A stretch of DNA of 64,000 bases, from NCBI RefSeq assembly GCF_002899945.2, contig NZ_PPEG02000001.1:372001-436000 (forward strand). The letters are read 5' to 3'. The stretch is from Chryseobacterium viscerum. GTDB taxonomy: Bacteria > Bacteroidota > Bacteroidia > Flavobacteriales > Weeksellaceae. The stretch's first letter is position 1, and each line of letters starts with the position of its first letter. The translations under genes were made by a program, and so were the position numbers. Below the pieces are notes generated by a model, which made no database searches, was not told the DNA's origin, and saw only the letters and a list, made by a program, of their open reading frames with translations. Shown here in pieces: positions 1-8,600 of the stretch.

Positions 1-579
1 ATTGAAAAATCACAGGATTTTGCCAAACCGATATTGCATTATATCCGTGAAATTGTGCATGAGTTCTGTCCGGAAGCAGAAGAAACCATGAAATGGAGTT
101 TTCCCCATTTTATCTACAAAGGGAAAAATCTTTGTGCTATGGCTTCTTTTAAACAGCACTGTACCTTTGGGTTCTGGCTGGAAAAAGAAATGAAAACCAT
201 GCAGCAAATCACTCAGGATATTGAAAAAAACTCAATGTTCAGCTTAGGGAAAATCACTATACCCGAAGACCTTCCTTCCAAACCTCAGCTTAAAAATGCC
301 ATTAAAGAAGCCATGGAACTTACAGATATGGGAGTTACCATGAAGAAAGCAGCCCCTTCCAAAACGGAAATGGAAGTTCCGGATTATTTTCAATCAGCTT
401 TAGATGCTCAACCAAAGGCTCTGGAAGTTTTTGAAAAAGCTTCACCATCATTCAGAAAAGAATACATCTCCTGGATTGTTGATGCTAAAACAGAGGTGAC
501 CAGAAATAAGAGAATGGAACAGGCTCTGGAATGGATCGCTGAAGGTAAAGGCCGCAACTGGAAGTATGAGAGAAAATAA
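1..579 (+). CDS. YdeI/OmpD-associated family protein (5' end outside window)
   Basis: The reading frame is open from base 1, so the gene starts upstream of the window and 192 codons are visible. The N-terminal part (WSFPHFIYKGKNLCAMASFK) looks like the DUF1801/YdhG-like fold. The C-terminal part (FEKASPSFRKEYISWIVDAK, then a basic region) is typical of the bacteriocin-protection YdeI/OmdA tail. No signal peptide or membrane segment is visible, so it is probably cytosolic. The biochemical role of the family is not settled. The stop codon lies inside the leader of the next gene, so the two may be co-transcribed. Confidence 0.75.
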   Translation: MEKSQDFAKPILHYIREIVHEFCPEAEETMKWSFPHFIYKGKNLCAMASFKQHCTFGFWLEKEMKTMQQITQDIEKNSMFSLGKITIPEDLPSKPQLKNAIKEAMELTDMGVTMKKAAPSKTEMEVPDYFQSALDAQPKALEVFEKASPSFRKEYISWIVDAKTEVTRNKRMEQALEWIAEGKGRNWKYERK

Positions 580-592
580 AAACACATATGCA

Positions 593-2152
593 ATGAAGAA
601 AAAAATTATTCACTTTTTCTTCCTTATTATTTCAATTTTTACATTTGCTCAAAAATTTGATTTTGAAGGGCAATATAGGTATGCCCGAATGCTCTCATCC
701 AAAAATCCGGACAGCTCGGAAATCGTTCTGAATAAGATCATTGATTCTGCGCAGAGAAGAAATCTACCGGAATTTCTTGCAAAGGCATATTATTTAAAGT
801 CTTTCAACAGCTATTTGAAATCTGATGCGGAGAAAAGTCTTGATTTTGCAGACAAAGCACTTAAAGTATCTATCAAAAGTGACTACAGCATTGGGAAAGC
901 ACTGGCGTACAGAATGCAGGGAACTCAATATGCAAAGCTTGGGCTGCTTAAAGAGTCTTCAAAAAGTCTTCGAAATGCCCTAGCAGAAGTAAAAAACAAT
1001 AATACGGAAGAAGGACATGAGCTGAAAGGTATGATCTTTAATTCTTTTCTGATCCTTCTCAATAAGAACCAGTATAAAGAGAAAGAGTACTATTCTACAG
1101 GTGCCATTCAGGAATTTAAGAAACTTAAAAATGTAACCAGACGAAATGAATTGCTGATTTCCGCTTATACCAATATGGGGTATAATTTATCTGAAGTAAA
1201 AAAATTCAAGGAAGCCAAATATTATTTCGCAAATGCTCTTTCATTGGTAGGAGAAAGCAATTATTATCTCCGGGCCAATATTCTTAATGATATAGGATTT
1301 TCGTTTTCAAAACAGAATAAACCGGACAGTGCTGTGCTTTACTATCAGAAATCCCTGGCGATTGTAGACCAGTATGGTTTCAATGAAAAAAAGATTGAGG
1401 TTACCAAACATCTTGAAGAAGCGTATGCCTTGCTTCACGATGATTCCAATACCGAGAAATATAAAATTGAAAATCTTACATTAAAAGACAGCATTGCTTA
1501 CAATAAAGCCATGGCCGTCAACAAAACATTATCCAAAAAAGAGGAAAGTTTTCATCAACAGCTTAATGAAAGCCACAGCACTTCAAAAGGGCTTATTATA
1601 GCATGTCTTGCACTGATTCTTGTTTTAGGAGCTGCGATTTTCAATACCATCCGTCTCCGCAAAAAGCATAAAGAAACTGTTGCTAAAATTTACAGAGAAG
1701 GGATTTCTCCTGTTGTTTATGAAGAAGACCCACAGGAAGCTTCTGAAGATATTCAGACAAAAAACACCTCTACTCCGATTGAAATAAAAATTTCGCCTGA
1801 AGTAGAGGAAAACATACTAGATGGATTAAAAATTTTTGAAGAAAACCTTGAGTTTAACAACAAAAACATTTCTCGTTATAATCTTGCAAACACGCTGAAT
1901 ATCAACACAAAATACCTTTCAACGGTTATTAAGAGATATAAAAAATTCAATTTTAACCAATACATTAATCATCTGAGGATCAATTACATTGTCAATCAGT
2001 TGAAAAATGAGCCACAATACAGAAAGTATAAGATCAATCACCTTGCTGAAATCACAGGATATTCATCTCACAGTGCTTTTTCTCTTGAGTTCAAGAAGAT
2101 TACAGGACTGCATCCTTCTGCTTTTATTAAAACTCTGGATGAAATCTCCTGA
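593..2152 (+). CDS. TPR-repeat membrane protein with C-terminal AraC-type HTH
   Basis: This 519-aa protein is a one-piece membrane transcription regulator of a kind common in Flavobacteriia. I chose the ATG at 593 because a clear signal peptide follows (MKKKIIHFFFLIISIFTFAQ); an upstream in-frame ATG at 566 would bury it. Residues about 40-300 form tetratricopeptide helices, presumably periplasmic. A single membrane span lies near residues 333-354. The cytosolic tail ends in an AraC-type DNA-binding domain (about residues 430-515) with both helix-turn-helices, the second around INHLAEITGYSSHSAFSLEF. Its stop abuts, base to base, the stop of the convergent C1q-like operon, which makes that operon one possible target. 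Target and signal are unknown. Confidence 0.85.
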   Translation: MKKKIIHFFFLIISIFTFAQKFDFEGQYRYARMLSSKNPDSSEIVLNKIIDSAQRRNLPEFLAKAYYLKSFNSYLKSDAEKSLDFADKALKVSIKSDYSIGKALAYRMQGTQYAKLGLLKESSKSLRNALAEVKNNNTEEGHELKGMIFNSFLILLNKNQYKEKEYYSTGAIQEFKKLKNVTRRNELLISAYTNMGYNLSEVKKFKEAKYYFANALSLVGESNYYLRANILNDIGFSFSKQNKPDSAVLYYQKSLAIVDQYGFNEKKIEVTKHLEEAYALLHDDSNTEKYKIENLTLKDSIAYNKAMAVNKTLSKKEESFHQQLNESHSTSKGLIIACLALILVLGAAIFNTIRLRKKHKETVAKIYREGISPVVYEEDPQEASEDIQTKNTSTPIEIKISPEVEENILDGLKIFEENLEFNNKNISRYNLANTLNINTKYLSTVIKRYKKFNFNQYINHLRINYIVNQLKNEPQYRKYKINHLAEITGYSSHSAFSLEFKKITGLHPSAFIKTLDEIS

Positions 2153-3067
2153 TTACTGTTCTGCTATGGTCAGGTTATTATAACCTCCCGTATTGTTGAG
2201 CGAAAAATTCGCAACATTTGAGTTATTTAAATTAAACCAGATGTAAGGCATCAGCCTCTGCCCTGCCGTCATGTAGAATGAAGCGGTGCAGTTACTTCCT
2301 GCATCAATATTTCCTACACTGTTTGAGGACATGGTATTGGCACATTTTACAGTATTGACAATATTGGTGACAGCCAACCCTGTGGTATTATCATAAAGCT
2401 GCCAGATCGCTTCTATCTGAATAGGATTTAAAGGATCAGCAGTATAATTAATGGCTAACGGAGCCAGATCTGTGGTGAAAGTAGCAACATAAATTCCGTT
2501 TCTGGGGGCTGTAAAAATACCTGCACCCGCATTAAAAGTCGTCCCGGAATTACTTTCAAAGGTCTTGCTCCAGTCTACAAGATAATTACTGGCTCTGTTC
2601 TGCAAACCAGCGGTTACCGTAGGTGTAGAGGGAGTTGCCAGCTTCACGTTATTCGTCGTTTTGGCTGCAATAACAATCACTTTATTACTTGCGGGTTGTG
2701 CTGTAAGCAAAGGAAGCCACTCGCTTCCGTTGGAATATTCCACGCCGCTGCTATAGCGCACTGCCCCTTCATCTGCCGCAACCGCCGTGAGTGTAGAAGT
2801 TCCAAAACCAATGGCTCCGTTTCCGGAATTTCTGGCATCTACTTTTACCGCCGGGCTCAAAGTTCCTGCACCTATTTTTCCTGCACTGCTCACAAGCACA
2901 TCATTGGCCTGCTGAGCCGGAGTAAATGTCGATCCTGACGAAGGATTATCTTTTTGCCCATCAATATGCAAAATTCCTTGTGGATTTGGAGTATTGATTC
3001 CAATTTGTGAAAATGCATATTGGAAGCTTAAGGTCATTAAAATCAGTAAACAATTCTTTTTCATCAT
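2153..3067 (-). CDS. Secreted C1q-like domain protein, paralog 3 of 3
   Basis: This 304-aa protein has a signal peptide ending in FSQ. It then has the flavobacterial head motif IGINTPNPQGILHIDG, a low-complexity linker and a C-terminal jelly-roll of the C1q/TNF type (NAGAGIFTAPRNGIYVATFT is the signature stretch). Such proteins are exported and probably surface-bound. It is the last gene of a three-gene operon of paralogs, with only 7 bases to the gene upstream. Start could be the first or second of two adjacent ATGs. Ligand or structural role unknown; carbohydrate or matrix binding is a guess from the fold. Confidence 0.75.
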   Translation of the reverse strand: MMKKNCLLILMTLSFQYAFSQIGINTPNPQGILHIDGQKDNPSSGSTFTPAQQANDVLVSSAGKIGAGTLSPAVKVDARNSGNGAIGFGTSTLTAVAADEGAVRYSSGVEYSNGSEWLPLLTAQPASNKVIVIAAKTTNNVKLATPSTPTVTAGLQNRASNYLVDWSKTFESNSGTTFNAGAGIFTAPRNGIYVATFTTDLAPLAINYTADPLNPIQIEAIWQLYDNTTGLAVTNIVNTVKCANTMSSNSVGNIDAGSNCTASFYMTAGQRLMPYIWFNLNNSNVANFSLNNTGGYNNLTIAEQ

Positions 3068-3074
3068 CTATTTT

Positions 3075-3887
3075 TTATAATCCGAAAATACTTAAAGAAG
3101 TAAGTGTAGAATCTGTATCCAGTGTTTTTGAACTTCCCAGTTTTTGATTCAGGCTTACGGTAAGATTATCTCCCTGGTTCAGGTTAAAAATTCCGGAACA
3201 GTTCCCTGCAACGCGATTCCCAATCGTATTGTTTCCGGGATAACTTCCTACACATTTGAAAACTTTACCTGTTGCTGAAGATGTGGAATTGGTTTGAATC
3301 AGCGTTTCATACCTTGAATCATCCGCAATGCTTCCCGAAGCCAATGAAAAGGTAAAGGATACGATGTATACACCCGTTTTTGAAGCGGTAAAAATTCCTG
3401 CCCCTGCATTAAAGCTGCTATTTACATCCGTTTTTTTAGTCCAGTCTATAACGGCAGTCTGTATCCCGTCACTGAAGCTTTGTGTAGAAGCATTTTCCGC
3501 ATCCACAAAATCATTGGGAGCCTTATGAGCCAAGGCTACCCAAGCCGCTCCGTTAGAATAGCTCAGATCCTGAGTTCCGGAATTATACCTCATCGCTCCG
3601 GCCTTTGCTGCAGAAGCAGATTGTGAAGTACCTCCAATTCCTATTGCGTTTAAATGTTCTCCTGATCTGAGATCCAGTCTTGTTTTGGGAGATTTTGTTC
3701 CTATCCCTACATTTCCGGAAGGGGTAATAATTACATCATCATAATAAGTGGAGGGTATTGAAACACTCGTATTCTTCTGTCCGTCAATGTGTACCGCTCC
3801 TTCCGGAGAAGACATATTGATTCCTATCTGAGCATTCATCCATAAGCCACAGCAAATGAGTACAGCCAGTCCTAATTTTTTTCTCAT
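3075..3887 (-). CDS. Secreted C1q-like domain protein, paralog 2 of 3
   Basis: This 270-aa paralog of its two neighbours has a signal peptide (MRKKLGLAVLICCGLWMNAQ), a head motif IGINMSSPEGAVHIDG, a repeat of the form NVGIGTKSPKTRLDLRS, and the C-terminal C1q-like signature FNAGAGIFTASKTGVYIVSF. The NxGIGTxxP motif is frequent in large flavobacterial surface proteins and tail-fibre-like proteins. It is the middle gene of the operon, with spacers of 11 and 7 bases. No catalytic residues are apparent. The three copies differ most in the C-terminal jelly-roll, which would fit different binding partners. Confidence 0.75.
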   Translation of the reverse strand: MRKKLGLAVLICCGLWMNAQIGINMSSPEGAVHIDGQKNTSVSIPSTYYDDVIITPSGNVGIGTKSPKTRLDLRSGEHLNAIGIGGTSQSASAAKAGAMRYNSGTQDLSYSNGAAWVALAHKAPNDFVDAENASTQSFSDGIQTAVIDWTKKTDVNSSFNAGAGIFTASKTGVYIVSFTFSLASGSIADDSRYETLIQTNSTSSATGKVFKCVGSYPGNNTIGNRVAGNCSGIFNLNQGDNLTVSLNQKLGSSKTLDTDSTLTSLSIFGL

Positions 3888-3898
3888 ATCAAAATGTG

Positions 3899-4759
3899 TT
3901 ATTGTTCTAAAATAGAAAGATTTACAAAGCCATATTCATTACTTGCAGAAGATGTATCTGTTCTCAAACTCAGGCTGCCATTATAAACAGACTGATAGAT
4001 ATAGGCCTGAAGTGTATCTCCTTTATTCAGCTGAACTCCGGCAACGCAAGAGCCTGCTACCTGTGCCTGTTTTGAAATATTTGAGTAAGATTTTACGCAT
4101 TTTTTTACGGTACTATTTCCATTTACAACATATCTCGCTTCTGAAAAATATCCCGAGGCTATAGGAATTCTTACAAAATCATATGTAAAAGAAACAAGAT
4201 ATACTCCGGTTCTTGGGGCTGTAAAAACACCTGTTCCGGGAGTAAAGTTTCCTGTTGGGTCAGAAACTTCCGTCCACCCTGCAATACCTGTAGAAACCTG
4301 ATAGGGAATTTTAACAGCAAAGTTCGCTGCCTGAAGATTGGCTACTACTACCGCTTTGGTAGGGGAAGAAATAAGGTCCTGCCATACAACCCCGTCTGAA
4401 TACTGCATCTTACCTCCATTCAGCGGGTTATATCTTACAGCGCCTCCACCTGCTGCTGAGGCGGCCTGACTGGTCTCTCCTATTCCGATTGAATTGTCTG
4501 TATTTGCTACTGAACGTGTATCTATCTTAACAGCTGGTGTTAAAGTTCCAATTCCTATTTCTCCGGCAGAGGTGATGGCAACGTCATTGGCTATCTGAGT
4601 AGAGGATGGAGCTCCGGATGAGGGATTATCTTTTGCCCCATCTACATGGAAAGTAGTTTGAGGGTTTGAAGTATTAATACCTACTTGAGCTTTTGAGTGG
4701 CTTATGGTAAAGCATAAGAGAATCAGGATTCCCTTCATCAAAATACTTAGATTTTTCAT
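3899..4759 (-). CDS. Secreted C1q-like domain protein, paralog 1 of 3
   Basis: First gene of the operon, 286 aa. I place the start at 4759 (signal peptide MKNLSILMKGILILLCFTIS) rather than at an upstream ATG at 4837. The latter would put the -7 promoter box at 4797-4804 inside the gene. After the signal peptide come VGINTSNPQTTFHVDG, an IGIGTLTPAVKIDTRS repeat and a C-terminal C1q-like jelly-roll (FTPGTGVFTAPRTGVYLVSF). Likely exported to the cell surface. Function unknown. Confidence 0.75.
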   Translation of the reverse strand: MKNLSILMKGILILLCFTISHSKAQVGINTSNPQTTFHVDGAKDNPSSGAPSSTQIANDVAITSAGEIGIGTLTPAVKIDTRSVANTDNSIGIGETSQAASAAGGGAVRYNPLNGGKMQYSDGVVWQDLISSPTKAVVVANLQAANFAVKIPYQVSTGIAGWTEVSDPTGNFTPGTGVFTAPRTGVYLVSFTYDFVRIPIASGYFSEARYVVNGNSTVKKCVKSYSNISKQAQVAGSCVAGVQLNKGDTLQAYIYQSVYNGSLSLRTDTSSASNEYGFVNLSILEQ

Positions 4760-4796
4760 GTAATTTGTGGTTTTTAAATCGTGTACAATTCTTGGC

Positions 4797-4830
4797 CAAA
4801 GATAAATGTAAAAGCCCATCTCATACAATA
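4797..4830 (-). promoter_or_regulatory. Promoter of the C1q-like operon
   Basis: On the minus strand a perfect Bacteroidota -7 box TATCTTTG (4797-4804) follows a TATTG -33-like box (4826-4830) at a spacing of about 21. The transcript would start near 4791, leaving a leader of about 30 bases before the ATG at 4759. Confidence 0.6.
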
Positions 4831-4986
4831 GCACCATTTAAACCACAAACACATAAAACACTGAAAACAAACAAAATAACACTTTATTTTACATTATCAA
4901 AATACGGAATTTTACTACTTAAAATAAAATCCTGATGCTATTTTATTGGAAATTTTTAAAGAATTTTTGTTTTTTGAAGAAAAAGA

Positions 4987-5262
4987 TTACCTCAGAAAAG
5001 GTTGGATATCATCAATAAGTTCATGGTATGATCTTTTATCTTCAGACTTCAAAACATTCCCAGTTTCGAGTTCTTCAATAATGAGATCATAATTATTGGT
5101 GTTAGTATGATTAAATGTTGAAATATAAATGACAACATTCCCTTTCTGCAATCCTAAAGCGGTTGTATCAGCATCCCAATAATCGACAAACTCATACCCG
5201 GAAAAGTCTTCCTGGGAAAGTTTGTGTACTAAATTATTGATCTCAATCGTTTTGTTTTCCAT
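4987..5262 (-). CDS. Hypothetical 91-aa protein
   Basis: A short acidic protein with no signal peptide or membrane segment. It begins MENKTIEINNLVHKLSQEDF and alternates predicted helices and strands (VVIYISTFNHTNTNNYDLII). Codon use resembles neighbouring genes and the frame ends cleanly, so it is probably real. It lies 55 bases downstream of umuC on the same strand and may be read through from it. I do not recognise the family. Confidence 0.6.
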   Translation of the reverse strand: MENKTIEINNLVHKLSQEDFSGYEFVDYWDADTTALGLQKGNVVIYISTFNHTNTNNYDLIIEELETGNVLKSEDKRSYHELIDDIQPFLR

Positions 5263-5317
5263 TCAATAAGAAATAAGGAGGTGAAAAATATGCAGAATTT
5301 TTGAATTATAATAACTT

Positions 5318-6589
5318 CTAATGAAATCTAAAGTTCGCTTCCGGTAAGGTATTCTGTTTCAGGAAGGCTTCATATTCGGGAGACAGTTTTGCTCGTCCAA
5401 AAGTATTTTCACCACTCATGCTTCCAAGACGCACTTTATCCTTCCCGAATTTTCTGTTCATGGCATCCATCGCTTTCATTACAGGAAGATGCTGGTTTTG
5501 TATATCTTCTTCAAAAAGGCCGATCTGTCTCTGATCTTCGGGAACAAAATCATTCACCATTACTCCTGCCCTTTTATAATGAAATCCTTCTCTATAAACG
5601 GCCTCAAAAAGCTCATTGACCACTCTTCCGATCAAGATGGATGAATTGGTAGGATTAGAAAGAATCCGGGTCATTGCATTCCTGTATTCCGGAAGATCTT
5701 TTCTGAATCGGTTGGTCTGTACAAAAACAGTGATCATTTTACAACAGGTATTCTGCTTTCTCAATCTTTCTGAGCAGTACATTCCAAAAGTTTCCACCCT
5801 TTCTCTTACTTCCCCTTTCTTAGTAAGCATCTGCATAAAGCTTCGGGTAACCGCGATGGATTTTTTAGGAGAAGGAGAATCCAGTTCCAGCTGGCGGATT
5901 CCTTTCAGCTCATGAATCATCCTTACTCCATGAATTCCCATCATTTTTCTGACCCACATTTCGGGTTTCTGAAGAAGATCCCAGGCTTTATAGACTCCAT
6001 TGTCATTCATTTTAATGGCAAGCCTTCTTCCTATTCCCCATACATCTCCTATATTGAGCCATTTTAAAGCCTTCTCAATTTTTTCGGGAGTATCTAAGAT
6101 ATAAACTCCCTTAAAATTATCAGGAAAATCCTTTACAATTCTGTTTGCTACTTTGCATAAGGTCTTGGTAGGCGCAATTCCTATACTCACGGGAATATTT
6201 TCTTTGTGGAGAATCTCTTCTCTGATTTTGAGGCAGTATTCATGCATATCAATATATTTAAAGCCTGTTAAATCAAGAAAAAGCTCGTCAATACTGTACA
6301 CTTCATGATCAATAACGTAGGATTTGGCTATATTGATGACCTGTTGGCTTTTATAATTATACAGTTCAAATTTAGCGGAAAAGCTCTTCACATCATGTTT
6401 CTGAAAAAGCTCTTTATATTTGAATGCCGGAGCAGCCATAGGAATTCCCAGGTCTTTTGCTTCTTTACTTCGGGATACAACACAACCATCGTTGTTGGAA
6501 AGAACCACAACGGGCTTGCCCTCAAGCGCAGGATCTAAAGTCCTTTCACATGAAACAAAAAAGTTGTTACAATCTACCAGAGCGTACAT
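5318..6589 (-). CDS. umuC: Y-family DNA polymerase, UmuC-like
   Basis: This 423-aa protein is a translesion DNA polymerase subunit of the UmuC branch. The N-terminal palm carries the first metal-binding motif (MYALVDCNNFFVSCERTLDP), then VVVLSNNDGCVVSRS. The second acidic motif is SIDELFLDLTG. Thumb helix-hairpin-helix (NIGDVWGIGRRLAIKM) and little-finger regions follow, and the C-terminal extension (FGRAKLSPEY) is typical of the UmuC group. There is no umuD-like S24 protease gene on either side, although UmuC normally needs processed UmuD, so any partner must be encoded elsewhere. A regulon element shared with the downstream island lies 117 bases upstream but points away from this gene. Confidence 0.92.
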   Translation of the reverse strand: MYALVDCNNFFVSCERTLDPALEGKPVVVLSNNDGCVVSRSKEAKDLGIPMAAPAFKYKELFQKHDVKSFSAKFELYNYKSQQVINIAKSYVIDHEVYSIDELFLDLTGFKYIDMHEYCLKIREEILHKENIPVSIGIAPTKTLCKVANRIVKDFPDNFKGVYILDTPEKIEKALKWLNIGDVWGIGRRLAIKMNDNGVYKAWDLLQKPEMWVRKMMGIHGVRMIHELKGIRQLELDSPSPKKSIAVTRSFMQMLTKKGEVRERVETFGMYCSERLRKQNTCCKMITVFVQTNRFRKDLPEYRNAMTRILSNPTNSSILIGRVVNELFEAVYREGFHYKRAGVMVNDFVPEDQRQIGLFEEDIQNQHLPVMKAMDAMNRKFGKDKVRLGSMSGENTFGRAKLSPEYEAFLKQNTLPEANFRFH

Positions 6590-6614
6590 GACAAGTGTAT
6601 AAGAAATATCTATA

Positions 6615-6622
6615 CAAAATTA
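6615..6622 (-). promoter_or_regulatory. Probable -7 box for umuC
   Basis: Minus-strand TAATTTTG matches TAnnTTTG and lies about 25 bases before the umuC ATG. No good -33 box is seen at the expected distance, so the promoter may need an activator or be weak. I do not see a clear LexA-type palindrome here. Confidence 0.4.
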
Positions 6623-6705
6623 TAGCTTTTAAAGAATAAAATAATCTTTTAGACTATAATTAACACCATATTTAACAATCTGAAAAACAAATGAATAAAA
6701 TTTTA

Positions 6706-6743
6706 AACACGACACGTTTTGTCGTATTAGTGCATTAATTTTG
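6706..6743 (+). promoter_or_regulatory. Island regulon promoter, copy a (antisense to the antiporter gene)
   Basis: The 20-bp element at 6706-6725 contains a perfect palindrome ACGACA-N5-TGTCGT. It is followed after exactly 10 bases by the -7 box TAATTTTG (6736-6743). No start codon or open frame follows on the plus strand: the transcript would run into the 3' end of the antiporter gene on the opposite strand. It could make an antisense or small RNA, or be the remnant of a lost regulon gene. Confidence 0.6.
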
Positions 6744-6781
6744 TTTTCAAAAACATTATTATTTAATAGCTATCCTGCAGA

Positions 6782-8365
6782 TTAAATCATTTTTAACCGC
6801 TCTTCCTCAAGGTCAATCTGATAAAGCTGATGACGGATAATCTCTTCATTCACGGATATGTCTTTATTGAGTTCTGAAAGAAATTGTCTCTGGCTTTCTA
6901 ACATCTCAAAAAAGACCTCTTTCGTCTTTTCATTCATCCATTCTGTACCATCGGACTGTATTTTTTCTTCCCAATGTTTCAGCATTCGCTCTATACCGGC
7001 ATGGCTGCTCAGTTCGCTTTCATGCTTATTTTTAAGAAAATGATAAACATGCTGCTTCAGTTTTTGTTTTATTTCTTCTCTGGCCTGTTTGTCTTTCTCT
7101 TCATCTGTAAAATCATCAAATACATGTCCATATCTGATAATGTATGGCAGCGTAAGCCCCTGCACCAGTAATGTAAGTAAGATCACAACAAAAGTAATGA
7201 ACAGAATAAGGTTTCTGTTAGGAAAAGGAAGTCCGTTTTCAAGGGTGATCGGAATGGCCAATGCAGCAGCTAATGAAACAACACCTCTCATCCCCGTCCA
7301 TCCAAGAATAAGCGGCATCAGCAAACGCCTCCTCGCAGAAGAAGCTCTTGGTGCTACACTGGGCCGAAAAATCAAAGTAGCCAACATGGCAGCGTATGCA
7401 CTTATTATTCTGGCGGCAATGAGAATACCCGTTACCAAAACTCCATACTGGATGGCAATTCTCAAAGGAACTCCCTCTGACCGCAATCCGCCAACAATTT
7501 CGGGAAGCTCAAGTCCAATAATTAAAAATACGATCCCATTCAGAATAAATACAAAGCTTTCCCATACACTGTAGCCTCTTATACGACTGCTGCTGTTTAA
7601 AAATATCATCCTTTTGGCAGACATATACAAACCTCCACAAACGACCGCTAAAACTCCGGAACAATGAAACTGCTCTGCCACCCAATACATGAGATAAGGT
7701 TCAATAAGAGTCAATGCAATATCTGACGAGGGTTCTGTGGGAAGACGTTTGTGAGCTTGTACAAAAATCCAGGCGAGCAGCAAGCCAATCCCAGCCCCTC
7801 CGATAATCATCCAAAAAAAGTCTAAAGAAGCTTCCTGCCATACAAATTGTCCGGTTCCTACGGCAATCAAAGCAAAGCGAAATATAATAAGTGAAGAAGC
7901 ATCATTCAGTAAACTTTCTCCTTCCAGAATAGCGGACGTAGTGGTTGGTATTTTTACAAATTTCATAATAGCTCCTGTACTTACCGCATCAGGAGGAGAT
8001 ACTATTCCTCCCAGCAAGAACCCTAAAGCAATCGTAAATCCTGGAATAAAATAATTAGCGGCTACCGCCACTGCCAGTGCTGTAAAAAAAACGACCAGAA
8101 AGGCAAAGCTTCCAATAATACGCCACCATCTTTTCATCTCTTTAAAGGAAATAGACCATGCTGCTTCAAATAATAAAGGAGGTAAAAAAATAAAAAATAT
8201 AAGATCCGGATTGATCTTTACAACTGGCAAACCAGGGATAAAAGAAACGAAAAGCCCGAATACAACAAGTAAAATCGGATAAGCAATTTTTAATCTGGCA
8301 GCCCACATGTTTAGCAGTACGATGGCTGCTACCATAGCCAGTAAAAAAGGTAAGATGGTATGCAT
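6782..8365 (-). CDS. CPA1-family Na+/H+ antiporter
   Basis: A 527-aa inner-membrane cation/proton antiporter of the CPA1 (NhaP/YjcE-like) group. It has about 12 hydrophobic spans from the N-terminus (MHTILPFLLAMVAAIVLLNM). Diagnostic stretches include PPLLFEAAW, the ion-binding GGIVSPPDAVSTGAIMK, GESLLNDASSLIIF and WTGMRGVVSLAAALAIP. The last 100 residues are a charged cytosolic tail. It probably exports Na+ (or K+) and takes up H+. It interrupts the spacing between regulon promoter copies a and b, so it may have been inserted or retained at the island border. Confidence 0.9.
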   Translation of the reverse strand: MHTILPFLLAMVAAIVLLNMWAARLKIAYPILLVVFGLFVSFIPGLPVVKINPDLIFFIFLPPLLFEAAWSISFKEMKRWWRIIGSFAFLVVFFTALAVAVAANYFIPGFTIALGFLLGGIVSPPDAVSTGAIMKFVKIPTTTSAILEGESLLNDASSLIIFRFALIAVGTGQFVWQEASLDFFWMIIGGAGIGLLLAWIFVQAHKRLPTEPSSDIALTLIEPYLMYWVAEQFHCSGVLAVVCGGLYMSAKRMIFLNSSSRIRGYSVWESFVFILNGIVFLIIGLELPEIVGGLRSEGVPLRIAIQYGVLVTGILIAARIISAYAAMLATLIFRPSVAPRASSARRRLLMPLILGWTGMRGVVSLAAALAIPITLENGLPFPNRNLILFITFVVILLTLLVQGLTLPYIIRYGHVFDDFTDEEKDKQAREEIKQKLKQHVYHFLKNKHESELSSHAGIERMLKHWEEKIQSDGTEWMNEKTKEVFFEMLESQRQFLSELNKDISVNEEIIRHQLYQIDLEEERLKMI

Positions 8366-8543
8366 TTGATATTGTGTTTTTTGTCCATCATATTTACTAC
8401 TTCTATTTGATTTTTAAAAATTTAAAAGCATTTTTTTTCTTGTTTTTTATGCTTTCAGATGAATTTGATGCCATCAATCTATTTTCATATTATCTTTTTA
8501 TCTCAGATTGAATATTGTGAAATTTTAAACAAATTTTAAATAA

Positions 8544-8581
8544 AACACGTCAAGTTTCGTCGCTTCCGTTCTATACTTTTG
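8544..8581 (+). promoter_or_regulatory. Island regulon promoter, copy b
   Basis: Element AACACGTCAAGTTTCGTCGC (8544-8563), 10-base spacer, -7 box TACTTTTG (8574-8581). Its right palindrome arm is degenerate. The predicted transcript starts near 8587, about 14 bases before the M15 peptidase ATG. Confidence 0.8.
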
Positions 8582-8600
8582 TATCATAACAATAAGAAAT

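Noticed and set aside
7089..7574. 161-codon plus-strand frame inside the antiporter gene
   Set aside because: It is the complement of conserved membrane-span codons of the antiporter. It lies downstream of promoter copy a but has no supporting features of its own.
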